Part shown: positions 45,906-56,100 of the stretch, piece after piece
Position numbering within the stretch: the first letter of the stretch is position 1
Layout: each line of letters begins with the position of its first letter
NCBI GenBank assembly: GCA_938743325.2
Contig: OW568896.1
Span: 124,001-188,000 of the forward strand
Source of the DNA: Pycnococcus provasolii
Lineage: Eukaryota > Chlorophyta > Pseudoscourfieldiophyceae > Pseudoscourfieldiales > Pycnococcaceae
Length of the DNA stretch: 64,000 nt
Direction: 5' to 3'
Position numbers and translations under genes: made by a program
The notes under the pieces: generated by a model
Seen by the model: the letters and a program-made list of their open reading frames with translations, nothing else
Told to the model about the DNA's origin: nothing
Database searches by the model: none

Positions 45906-47631
45906 CGACGACGACGATGAGCACGACGACGACGACGACGACGACGACGAGGACTCAGACTCGGACTACAGTGTCCAACGAAAGCGGCAAAGGGTAGGCG
46001 CTGGGGCTGGGGGCCGGACCGCCGTGCCACGCCGTGCCGCCGCTCCGGAACAACGCCGTGGCGCTGCTGCTGCTGCTGCTGGCGCTGGTGGTGGCATTGC
46101 TGCTGCTGGTGGTGGCGCTGGCGCTGGTGCCGCTGGTGGTGGCGCTGGTGGTGGCGCTGGTGGTGGCGCTGGCGGTGGCGCTGGTGGCGGCATTGCTGCT
46201 GCTCCTCCTCGTGTTGGTGCAGGTGCTGGGGCACCGCCGCTTTCCGCCGCTTTTAGGCAATTCATGATGCCTGAAGCGTCCGCTCAGGCTGCGGCAGCAG
46301 GTCTCCTTCCTGCCGATCCGATTCCTGAGTTCATGCCGATCGAAGAAGCGTTGAAGGTCGAAGCTGAATTCAGCATCGATGAGTACGACGCGACGACTGA
46401 GGATGAGATGCAGCGTGCAGTGAACAAATTCGCGAATTGTGGGTACAGGCTGACGCTTGACCCCGGGATGGAGCCTCCGTCAACACCTCGGCCGAAGATC
46501 CGCTCGCCGCTCTTCATCGTGGAGCAGGTGTTTAACCCGGACAAATTTGGCTTCACGATCATCAGGGCTTTCAAAGACGAGCTGGAAATGGGCGAGTCCC
46601 CTATTTTCGTCAACAATGGCCGGATGTTCGGACAGGCACAGCGGCGCCGAGTATTTCCGACGAATGTGCGACGCATCGGTCCATTGAGCCAAGCCGAGCC
46701 TGCCCCAGGAGCGCCAAGCACAGTGCAGGAGCTGTGTTTCTGGCCTGCCGACAAGGAGTGGCCAAGTTGGTGCCAGCAGGTATACCCTGAAGGCAAGGCC
46801 ACTTCTGTGGTGCACACAAAGCAGGTCCAATCATGGATCACGCTGAACACGGAGTGCGTGACGCCGCTGAGGGAATCGCACGATCCGTTCAAGGCGGTTT
46901 ACGACGCCAAATTCCAGAAAAACGCGGTGAAGTATTGCCGGAAATTTCATTATCTGCCGGACGCGAACACAGGCCTGCCACGTGTGATGACGAGGCAGGA
47001 GGCACTCACCTTAATGGGATTTCCACTGGACCATTTTGGCGGCGTGCAACTCTCAGATCGGCAGGCACTTGAGCACATCGGTGAGTCCTTTTTGGTTCCG
47101 CAAGTCACGCACATCTGCAAGGGAATCCGCAATATGCAGGACGCGAATGAGTTCGCCAAGAAGAACGTCGTCGTCGTCAGCCTATTTGGAGGGATTGCCG
47201 CTGACGCCTTAGCTCTCAAGCGCGCCGGAGTGCTTGGCATCACCAGAGTGGTGTACTGTGAGAAGGATCGCCTGAAAAGGCAAGTCGCGAAGCTGGTTTG
47301 GAAAAAGCATTTTCCAGAAGCATCGTTTGAGCCGTTTGAGGGCAACAATACACTGAAGCCTGACGAGGCTGGCAGCATCCTGAACATGCCGAACGAAATC
47401 TTCGAGGACCTCGTGAACGAGACGCATGGCAACGGAGGTGACATAGTGGTGATTGGCGGTAGTCCTTGTACTGAGGTGTCTTCGTTCAACCGCACAGCGT
47501 CTGCCTCGTCTCACTCATTTGAGAGAGGTGAGAGCGCGTTGTTCTACAGGATGGCCAGTATAATCAAGACAATGTCCTCACATAAAAAGGACATGATCAT
47601 CAACGATTTGGAAAAGAGCACACATCGTTGA
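45583..47631 (+). CDS. DRM: DRM-type (domain-rearranged) DNA cytosine methyltransferase
   Basis: A 682-residue C5-cytosine methyltransferase in which the conserved motifs are circularly permuted, as in plant DRM enzymes. The order here is: a possible motif VI (VEQVFNP, about 312), AQRRRVFPTNVRR, WPSWCQQVYPE, motif IX-like LTLMGFPLDHFGG (about 478), motif X IGESFLVPQ (about 500), then motif I VVSLFGGIAADALALKRAG (about 531) and motif IV GGSPCTEVSSFNR with the catalytic Cys (about 625). It ends soon after SALFYRMASI, as DRM proteins do. DRM2 performs de novo methylation guided by RNA in plants. The N-terminus replaces UBA domains with a charged coiled coil, an Asp-rich run and a Gly/Ala run. 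ENV is apparently EQV. Confidence 0.88.
45867..45953 (+). repeat. GAC repeat encoding poly-Asp in DRM
   Basis: A nearly pure GAC/GAT run, coding for more than 20 Asp with two Glu-His and Glu breaks, followed by EDSDSD. Confidence 0.95.
46060..46205 (+). repeat. GGT/GCT-rich tandem encoding Gly/Ala tract in DRM
   Basis: Repeated GGTGGTGGCGCT-type units encode GGGAGGGAGGGAGGG and related Gly/Ala sequence between the acidic run and the catalytic part. Confidence 0.9.
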
Positions 47632-47872
47632 TGTCATTAAAGATGTTGCAAAAACTTGTAAACCCATCCATTGCTGGCAAAACTTCCGTCCGGCGACGTG
47701 CCACCTTGCACGTAGACGATGCCCGTTCAAAATACGCCGAGCGACATCTAAGAATGCGCATCCTCGCTATTCACGATGACCGTGTCCCATTCGCACGTGC
47801 CACCTTAGAACGATACACCTGGCTTAAACAAAAAGTCCGTTCCCCCGTGAAATAAACGCTCGTGATGTCGGC
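47632..47872. other. Spacer between DRM gene and duplicated HECT fragment
   Basis: Contains a 75-codon frame of no known similarity. The left limit of the duplicated HECT segment is at about 47873. Confidence 0.4.
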
Positions 47873-48397
47873 AATCGCGCATTTCTCTCCGGATTGTGCG
47901 GTGCGGTGGACCCGCGAGCACTCGCGCTCTTTTCACCGCTTGAGCTGAGTCGTCTCATCAGCGGAGATGAGGATGCACGAGGACGCGGTTTTGACGTCGA
48001 CGATCTGGCCAAGCATACCGAGTACAGCGGAGGGTACACTGCGCAAAGTCGCACCGTGGCGATTTTTTGGCGCGTCGTTCGCGGATTGAGCGCGGAGCAG
48101 AAATCAAAGCTTCTCGTGCTCGTCACTGGATGTCCTCGCCCTCCTTTGTTGGGGTTTGCGCATCTCCAGCCTCATTCATTTCGATTGCACAAGGTTAGCA
48201 CGGAATCAGCCGGTGCGATTGTGAGTGCCATGCTCACGCGCGCGGGACTGAAGACAGACATTGCGCGTTTGCCCACAGCGTCAACTTGCTTTAAACAACT
48301 CAAGCTTCCGAACTACAAAACGGAGGCGCAGATGCGGTCGAAGCTGATGAGCGCGCTGGATGCGGCCGGAGATGGCTTTCATCTGTCATGACATTTT
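47873..48397 (+). pseudogene. Inverted partial copy of the HECT ligase 3' end
   Basis: Reverse-complement match to 37316-37840, the last 170 codons of the HECT gene plus its stop and a few bases beyond. The frame is open from 47894 to 48391 and keeps the HECT Cys block (STCFKQLKLPNY). A handful of changes separate the copies (MFVTG to VLVTG, AFRLH to SFRLH, FNQ to FKQ). With no HECT N-lobe it cannot be a full ligase; expression of a 165-residue C-lobe cannot be excluded. Confidence 0.9.
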
Positions 48398-48435
48398 TAT
48401 TAACATTATTTAATCCGCATATATCCCGTCGCTAC

Positions 48436-50505
48436 TTACGCCTTCGCGAGGTTCGGGAAGTACTTGTCGAACTTCGCGTCGGGCATAGGCGGTAGGTCGA
48501 GTTTATTCTCATTTAAAACGCGCTCCAACTCCTCGCATCGGGCATACGTCCGCACCCAAAACTCCGCGTGCGCACGCACGAGGTGCTTCCACACGATGCG
48601 CCAATAATCTCCGCCGTAGTCGACGACAATCTCTTCATCCTTAGGAATCCGCCTCGATGCGGCAAAGACGACAACGGGAAGCTTGCGCTCGTCGTCCCAC
48701 CAAAGCTCCGCGTGGCAATTCACGTCCTTTTCGCCACCCTCGCGCATGAAGCGACAATTGGCGAAGCGAGCTTTGCACGGGATCGCCTTGTTTTCCACAA
48801 GCAAACTTGGCCCGTCATAGCCGGCAGCAATCAGTCCAGTGAGGTCAATATCGTAAGCGTAATGATCTGTGTGCGGGTCGACATCCCCCCGCTCGCTCGC
48901 GTTAGCTAGCGTTTCTCCTGCCCATAAATTTCCGGCGTACACCTCCACGACGTCGCCCATCTCAAGCTCGCGTGCGGCGATTAGACCGTAGGCCTTGCTA
49001 TCAGGCGGTGTAAAGTATCGGCACGGGTGCGGCACGTATTGGACCTCAACGACATGCGTGCGGTCGTCTTCGTCGTAGCCCCTCAAAATCGCTAACACCT
49101 CCGGCTCGTTCTCCACCATGTGCCAGCCGCGTAACTCTAACTTCTTTGGATTCACGTGTTTGAGCTTATCCAAGACATCGGGTTCTAATTGCTCGACGTT
49201 GTACTGGTTCTCGTTCTCCAAGCTCAGGCCCATGCTCGTGTACACATCCTTCGCGTCAACCACCTCAAGCCCTTCCTCCTCCGTCATGTGCTCGTACATC
49301 TTGATGCGCTTCTCGTCGTGCGCAGGCGGGAGGTCGCCGGCGTACTTGATGCCGTCTCGAGGATTTTCGCCAGCTGGGAGATAATCGTTTACGCCACAAT
49401 ACCCCCGCGAGCACGGGTCAAAATATAGAACGGAGTTCCTCAGCTTCTTCACCCGCGCCTCGATGCGCGTCTCGTCGAGGCCGTTGAGACCGTGCGATGC
49501 CGACTTCAGGATATTCAGCCACCTCCAATACCATAGACTCGTCTCTGCCTGGTTGGTGAGATAGCGCTCCATCATTGGCATCCACGCATCCGGTCCCCAG
49601 TCCACGAAAAGTTGCTCTCCTTTTTTTACCGCTCGCGTCGTGTAATAGGCCAGGTTTGGCATCGCCCTCTCAGTACAAAAGACCAAGAAAGCTCCCATGT
49701 TGCACATCGAAGGCACATAGTAATCCTGCGCCGCCCACAACGGATCATTCACGACCCGAAATTGATTGCCATGCGCTGTGCAATCTATACGCATTTCTGG
49801 GATTTTGTGATGCTTGAGTGAGTCCACACCCTTCCATAGTTTAGATTCGACATGTGTCGAATGCAATCCCAATAAAGAGTCCCCCATCCTTTCCTTGAAC
49901 TCCTCCTCTGTCGTGGCCACGCCCGTCTCCACGCCGACGACGGCGCTGGCGTCCATGTCGACGGCGGCCTCGAGCGCGTATGCGTATCCGTCGTCTCCAC
50001 GTCCTTCGCTCACAATGCGACAACGGCAATTTGTCTTGGCGTCTTTGAGAGCTGCCAAGAGGAAGCGGTGATTCGTGACTCGTGGCTCGTGACCCCGCAG
50101 CGATATCTTTCCGGCGACATCTTGCCAAATGACCAAGTAGCGGTCTGATGTCTGTTTGGCAGCCGCTTTGAATATATTTTTTATTGGCTCTGGGAATTCG
50201 CTCTTGAGTGCTGTTTGTGAGCTCACTTGGAATCCCTCATGACTCGCGACCACACTCACATCCACCACGCGATCCACAGTATCGTCCTCGTCCTCGCTAG
50301 TATTTTCGTCGTCCTCAGTATCAAATGAGACTAATCGAATGCCCAACAACATGGGCGACGGCGACGATGACAGCGACGACGATGCGCCGTCCTTCGTCTG
50401 AGCCTCACGCAACTGCACACCTTTCCACGGTCTCCGCGTCGGAAGCTCTGTGCGTGGCGCTTTACCTCCAGTCGACTTCTGCGCAGTCATTTTGGTCCTT
50501 GCCAT
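48436..50505 (-). CDS. SET-domain protein with a histone H3-like N-terminal tail
   Basis: A 689-residue protein starting MARTKMTAQKSTGGKAPR. After removal of Met it gives A-R-T-K at the N-terminus and keeps the H3 residues K4, K9-S10 and K14-A-P-R17, with Q5 changed to M and R8 to Q. An acidic linker (FDTEDDENTSEDEDDTVD) follows. Residues about 440-620 form a SET domain: GLIAARELEMGDVVEVYAG, ARFANCRF where RFxNH is usual, and DEEIVVDYGGDYW. A diverged SET-like copy lies at about 150-300 (GNQFRVVND, KKGEQLFVDWGPDAW). A lysine methyltransferase role, possibly on its own tail, is inferred. The start ATG is the only one placing the tail. It converges with the HECT fragment, 44 bp apart. Confidence 0.85.
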   Translation of the reverse strand: MARTKMTAQKSTGGKAPRTELPTRRPWKGVQLREAQTKDGASSSLSSSPSPMLLGIRLVSFDTEDDENTSEDEDDTVDRVVDVSVVASHEGFQVSSQTALKSEFPEPIKNIFKAAAKQTSDRYLVIWQDVAGKISLRGHEPRVTNHRFLLAALKDAKTNCRCRIVSEGRGDDGYAYALEAAVDMDASAVVGVETGVATTEEEFKERMGDSLLGLHSTHVESKLWKGVDSLKHHKIPEMRIDCTAHGNQFRVVNDPLWAAQDYYVPSMCNMGAFLVFCTERAMPNLAYYTTRAVKKGEQLFVDWGPDAWMPMMERYLTNQAETSLWYWRWLNILKSASHGLNGLDETRIEARVKKLRNSVLYFDPCSRGYCGVNDYLPAGENPRDGIKYAGDLPPAHDEKRIKMYEHMTEEEGLEVVDAKDVYTSMGLSLENENQYNVEQLEPDVLDKLKHVNPKKLELRGWHMVENEPEVLAILRGYDEDDRTHVVEVQYVPHPCRYFTPPDSKAYGLIAARELEMGDVVEVYAGNLWAGETLANASERGDVDPHTDHYAYDIDLTGLIAAGYDGPSLLVENKAIPCKARFANCRFMREGGEKDVNCHAELWWDDERKLPVVVFAASRRIPKDEEIVVDYGGDYWRIVWKHLVRAHAEFWVRTYARCEELERVLNENKLDLPPMPDAKFDKYFPNLAKA

Positions 50506-51564
50506 TGTAAAAAGCTGTTCGGCGCGGTCGAGTCGGGCGAGTCTGACGACGTGCTGGAGCTGCGTTAGCCGTCAGGCGACGGGCGCGGCGGTCGCCGGCG
50601 GAGGGTGAGGAGGGTGAGGAGGAGGAGCTGTCCGATTCGGTGTTCCGTCTGATGGACAACACGAACGAAGATTTTTCCGTCGGCCTTAAGGACTCGTCTG
50701 TGTTGACCTCGTCTCTGGACCTTTCAGTACGTGGTGATGAGTGCCGACGGCGGCAAGCTGTCTCTCCAGGGCGAGGATCCGAAGGGTAGCGCGCGTCGGC
50801 TGCGCAAGCGTGTGGCGTGCGAGGTGCTGGCTGGTTTTGCGCGGATAGCGTGCGCCGTGTTGTATTTCCAGAAGGCGGTGCTGCGTTCGTCCTAGGGGAC
50901 GGTGGTCAAGGTGGTGCGCTGCGAGACGGGCGCGATGTTGAAGGTGTGCAGCCGCGTGCCGGTGCAGGTGAAGAAGCGGGGCCGTGACGGGAACAAAGTG
51001 TTCTTATATTTGTTTGTGTGCCTGCAAGAAACAGTGGAGGATCAAATTGAGAAGTTAGCCGAAGCAAGAATCAATGGAGGTGAATGCCGTACCTTGCCTA
51101 CTTGCGTTGTCTACCCTCCCTGCTTTGCCGTGCCGTGCATGTCAAGCAAGAATCAATGGAGACGAATGATTGGCGGAGAACACCTAGCTAGACGAGCACA
51201 AAAAGCAAGCTCAAATACACGTGCAAAATACACGTGTATTTTCAACGCCTCTGGACTTGGACTAAAAAGTTAACGGGGAAAAAGTTCCGCGTAAAAAGAG
51301 GGGACCATGCATTGGGACGAGGTCCGAGGCGTTGTTTTTCTCCGCCTGCTCCGTCATCGTGGAAACCTCGCAAACTGCAACTTGCAACTTGCAAGCAGCA
51401 TCCAGCTCATTGCCACCGTGTTAAAAGGTGGTCAAGAACCCGGCCGCAACCTGGCAAGCTTGAAACGTGACTACCTTTATGGATATCTACGGGTTGGTGT
51501 GAAACGGGACGACCGTTGGAAGACGTAAGTAGGTATCACAGACAAACAAGTGTAACATTTTTCT
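50506..51564. other. Gap with a GC-rich coding-like remnant
   Basis: About 50600-51070 is GC-rich with codon-like periodicity on the plus strand. It can be read in pieces such as EEEELSDSVFRLMDNTNEDF and YVVMSADGGKLSLQGEDPKG, with CTTTCAG before the second like a splice acceptor. Stops interrupt it and I know no family, so it may be a decayed host gene or an unspliced one. The 51180-51564 part shows nothing clear. Confidence 0.35.
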
Positions 51565-52980
51565 TCACGCCATCGAAACTGCCTTGGCAGCTAAAATTCT
51601 CAACTCCAGCGGCGTGGGTCTCTGCTCCGGCGTGCGACGGAGCATAGCGCGTAAGACTGACATCAAGTCCGCGGTCACGTGACCCGTGGCCGCGAGAGCG
51701 TCAAGGCTCGCATTCAGCCAATCCTCCCTCGGAACCATCCAATCGCGCTCAAGCGGACGCCCATATGCCGCATGATACAGCGACGCGCCGAGGCTGAACA
51801 CGTCGCTAGCTGTGCTCGGTGGTGCACTTTCGTCCAGAAGCTCGGGTGAAACGTACCTGCCGTCGCCCTCCTCCCAGCTCGCGCTGCTCGTGGCGGAACG
51901 CAGCGCACTTCCAAAATCGCCGAGTTTGCAGTGACCCGTCGTGTCGACGAAGATATTATCCGGTTTAATATCGAGGTGTTGGACGCCATGCTGGCTAAGA
52001 AGCTCCAGCGCGGATGACATCTCACCAAGCACGAGCCAGAGCGCCTGCTCGAAGAGACGTCCACCGTTGCGATCAATCAGCAACGTCAGGGTTCCGTTAT
52101 TTGCAAGCTCCATCTGTGTGTACAGGTGGCTGTCCTGTTGCCAAGCACGCTTATAGCGTATGATGTGCGGGTGCACCGGCAGGTTCGCGACGCTTTTGAT
52201 CTCCGCCACGAGCCTTTCGCGGTCAGCTTTTCCGCGGAAGTCGTGCCTTGACTTTTTGAGCGCCCAGTCCGACCCGTCGGACTTCTGCTTCACATGCCAA
52301 ACCTCGCTCGTCTGCGTTGCGCCGAGCTGCTGCACGAACACAAAGTGGTTCTCGTAGCGGAAGAGCTGTGGGTTGACTACGCTCTCCGTGCGCTGCAGCG
52401 CGACGAGTACCTTCGTTTCGTTCAAACTGTCCGTCCTGTCAACACGTGGCGCTGCCCTCTTCGATGGCACGGGCGTCGGTGGCGGTCCAGCGAACCATGG
52501 TGAGTGTCCTCCGTGAGCCGACATAGGCGTGGGTGCCCCTGTAGGCAATTTCGGCGTTTCGCAGTGCTCCGGACTCCTCAAAGGTGTAGACGGCATTTCG
52601 TCCTCGTATTCGTCGCTTCTACCCAGCATCGTAGTGTCGGACACCGCCAGTGGTGACAGTCCAACCTGCCCGTATTGCCGAGGTCCCACCTGCAACCCGC
52701 AGACTTCATACGGCTCATGAAATGCGCCCTGAAACGACCGACTGGCACCATATGTGGGTGTATTCTCCGTCACCGCAGCTGCCGTTGGCGTCTCCGTCTC
52801 CGTAAGCGTTGTATCCGTCGTGTTTGTGGGTGACACGAGAACCGAAAGCGGCGACGGTTTCCAGCTGTCCGCCTTGCCGTGTGAGCTGGGGTCTCTGCGC
52901 GTTGCGGCTGATGCCTCCAAGACAGGCGAAGGAGTACACACGTCCCTCGACCGTAACGTCAGCTCGTCGTCGACCTCCAT
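51565..52980 (-). CDS. WEE1/MYT1-like protein kinase
   Basis: A 471-residue protein kinase of the cell-cycle inhibitory WEE1/MYT1 group. The kinase domain (about 190-465) has LGATQTSEVWHV, the ATP Lys (WALKKS), Glu (VAEIKSV), catalytic loop QHLDIKPDNIF with HLD in place of HRD as in this group, GDFGSA and EEGDGRYVSPELL. The last matches the EGD-x-R signature of WEE1/MYT1. The N-terminal 190 residues are Ser/Thr/Pro-rich with several S/T-P sites (CTPSPV, STPLRSPE). Expected to phosphorylate the inhibitory Thr/Tyr of CDK. No membrane span near the end, which favours WEE1 over MYT1. First ATG at 52980. Confidence 0.85.
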   Translation of the reverse strand: MEVDDELTLRSRDVCTPSPVLEASAATRRDPSSHGKADSWKPSPLSVLVSPTNTTDTTLTETETPTAAAVTENTPTYGASRSFQGAFHEPYEVCGLQVGPRQYGQVGLSPLAVSDTTMLGRSDEYEDEMPSTPLRSPEHCETPKLPTGAPTPMSAHGGHSPWFAGPPPTPVPSKRAAPRVDRTDSLNETKVLVALQRTESVVNPQLFRYENHFVFVQQLGATQTSEVWHVKQKSDGSDWALKKSRHDFRGKADRERLVAEIKSVANLPVHPHIIRYKRAWQQDSHLYTQMELANNGTLTLLIDRNGGRLFEQALWLVLGEMSSALELLSQHGVQHLDIKPDNIFVDTTGHCKLGDFGSALRSATSSASWEEGDGRYVSPELLDESAPPSTASDVFSLGASLYHAAYGRPLERDWMVPREDWLNASLDALAATGHVTADLMSVLRAMLRRTPEQRPTPLELRILAAKAVSMA

Positions 52981-53185
52981 CGTTGGTGCAGGGGGGGTGG
53001 GACAGATGGGGTGAAATTTTGGAAACTTCACCTTCGGCGAGCTGGCGGGAAAAGTCACGGGAAAAGGGATCACATCGTTAAGTTAGGGTTTTGGGATAGG
53101 GTTAACTCGACCCTTAGGCCAGTCTTTTCATGTCGGGTAGAAGTGTAGAACTATGATATCCCCACGATGTGTTACAGAAGCCTAA
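52981..53185. promoter_or_regulatory. Kinase upstream region with telo-box-like motif
   Basis: Includes AAGTTAGGGTTTTGGGATAGG near 53079-53099 (as two parts, AGTTAGGGTTTT and GGATAGGGTTAAC), upstream of the kinase and just below the receptor gene's end. Confidence 0.45.
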
Positions 53186-56100
53186 CTAAAACTGTGTTAG
53201 GATGTCGGGCATAACCTCCTCGTCTTCGAAGGTAAAACCTTCGACTCCGATGCCGTAGCTTATTTCCTTCTGCTTCGCAATCAGACTGTGCGGATTGAGA
53301 TTACAGCTGGCAAAGCTCGAACGCTTCCGTAGTCCTAGGAATACCAGAAAGTGATGCCACAGGCCCAAGCGAGAAAACCAATTGTCATACACCTGAATGT
53401 TGATTAGAAGGTCGCGAAAGGCAATACGCTGGGAATTTGTGCTTTCTTGGAGGAGCCAATTCAACAGCGGTGCACGGTCAGCTTGAACGACTAGCTTACC
53501 CAAGTACGATCGGCGCCCATGCTTGGTGAAAGTCTCATTGTCAGTATTGTGGCGCTCGAAAACCATATACATCCTGTTGATGGCACTCGCAAATTCTGTT
53601 ATTTGTTTTGTTTTTTGAATCATGTGAGAAAAGGTTATGTTGGTTGCGTTGAGTTCCGTTTATGCAAGTTCCTTACCAGCAACCTCATGCTCACTTGTCG
53701 TGAGAATGTAGTCGATGATACTCGGATTTTTGACAAGACTGCGGAGAAATACGGCGCGGTCCGAGTACGAGTAAATTCCCAGGTCTCCGTCGTCTGCCAT
53801 GTGTGGTGAGACCCATTGGTCGATCAGTGCGGCCTTTACTATAAAATCCTTCATCGATTGGTCTTGTTTAAGCGCATAATCCAGCCAACAAGACAAAGCT
53901 AAGCTATTGATCGTTGACGTAAGCTCACCAGCTGTGCTAATCAACATACGCTTCCGATAATTAAGCTCTGCCACCACTTTGCTCCTATCTATGATTACCG
54001 CACGCTTCGTTGGCACCATCGTATGACGGCACTGGGAATGGATCCACGTCATGGCTCTTTCGTTCAGGCTGCTAGCGGGACCATCGTCCTTGGCATCGAA
54101 AATATTCGAACATACATTTTCAACTTCCTTCTCGTTCAAATACGTCAAATTGTACAAGCCGGACGCGATCTCTTCTACTGTCAGAGTTCCCGACCTGTCG
54201 GTATCCAGCATCATGAAGAGAATCTCCGCCATCATGGTCTTACGTCTTAATATTTCCCTCAAGAAGTCACTCGCCTCGTTGGCAGTAATGTGTCCGTCAC
54301 TATTGACATCCATCAGTTTCATGAGTTCCTCTGCTGATTTGAATTCACTGTGCAACACCAGCGACAGAGCCATCCAGGCCTCCGCAATGTGATGGACAAA
54401 GTTCTGAGCATTTATCTGTTGTAGCAATACGACGCGTGCTTGCCTCACAATTACGACTATAGAGACTGCGATGGCAGCAACCGTGGATATGAGAAGGAAG
54501 ACTGTGATGGCGTGGCGATCCGATTCCGTCACGTCCTGGTTCATGTAAACCGAACCACACATCAAGTAGACAGCGGTTATGATCAGCATGAATGAATCAA
54601 CAAAGTCTACCTCTGGCATCAAAAACGGGCGGTAGAAGTACTGAAGACATATGGCCAAAATCAAGAAGATCACACCGATCCAGAGCTGAATGTATGGCTT
54701 TTCCGACGCGAAAACTACGAGTAAGCAAAATACTAAGCGGCGAACGAGAAAGAGGATTGGCCACCACCAGAAGTTGGCCTCATATGACATGTACAGAAAG
54801 CCCCATTGCTTCAGCACCTCCGGCTTGTGTAGCAAATTTTCACGATGTAGGCTCCACAGTTTCCAGCTCAAGTAGAGGGGGGTGCCCACAACATATATTG
54901 GTATGGCCACAACCGCGCCGCCAATCAACGCATGATGCCTTGACGAGCCACACGCAACGTCCGGTGCGGCATTGAGGAATCTCTGTCCATCGGACATCTC
55001 TGTGCACATGAATGCACTAAATGCTTTGATGCATATTGCGTTGTATACAATCACGAGCAGCGTTGCGCAGTTTCGTGTAATAGAATGTGCAGCAGCCGTC
55101 AGGCTCTCGTTCCGCATCTCTTCGGTTATAACATCTGTAGAGCGCATAAGGCGGAGCTTCTTAATGATGTACAAAAGCGAAGTGATGCCAAGTGTTATTA
55201 AGGGAAGCATATATGTGAAGTAGGTACTAATGACGTAATCCCAGGGCAAAATGCACGCCGGCGATAAGAAGTCCACATCGAAATTTACGATTGCAAAAAC
55301 ATTTGTTAGGACGCGAAGATCCTCTGGCCAAGGAATGCTGAAACTTTGGATGATGTTGACAATCTGCATGAAGAGCAATGTGACGTCGAAGCATTCGTAA
55401 CGCGAGGCTGCAATGGCATTTGTTTGAAGCCAAATGAGGATCACCACCGCCCAGCCTGCAATGGTTACTCCAATAGAAGCGCCGGAATCCTTTCCGAGAG
55501 GGCATTTCAAGCAGTAGCCACCAACATTAAACCAGGCGTCTTTGCACTGAATGCATAACGCGTTTCGCTTTGACTCTGAGCACTCGTAAATGTTTCCAGG
55601 ACAATCTTCTTGATTTGGGCAGTCGAGGAACAGCTTTGGCAATTCCCCGAATCCAAAGTCGTCCTGCGTTGGTTCTGGTTTCGGGATGCTGTTATCGCGC
55701 TTGAACGGAAAGCCTGCTATAATATGTACAGCTGAACCCTCTGGTCCGAATTTATCATTTGTTGTAGCATTCAGCATTTTCGTCTTAGTCCAAAAGCCGT
55801 ACTTTGGCTTGGGCATTGTAACGCGCTTGATATGTGTCGACGCATCGCAGATTGCGCCTTCGGGGCATGCAATGCAAGCAGCACCCTCAACGCCATCTGG
55901 TCGCCAGTATCCCTCCGCGCACAGGCATTCACTTATCGAGACACCGCCTTGCCCGAGCGGTTTGTGCGTGTGAGCTGGGCACTGCTTGCACATCCGTTGT
56001 CCTTCCTCGTCTTGATACTTGGCACCTGGCTCGCTGTTGCAAGGGATGCAATTGTTCGAACGCTCCTGATTAGTGGAGGTGCCGACAGGGCAGGGCGTAC

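Noticed and set aside
45583-47631. Truncated DNMT3-type methyltransferase
   Set aside because: It ends after motif IV, but motifs IX and X occur before motif I. This is the complete permuted DRM order, not a truncation.
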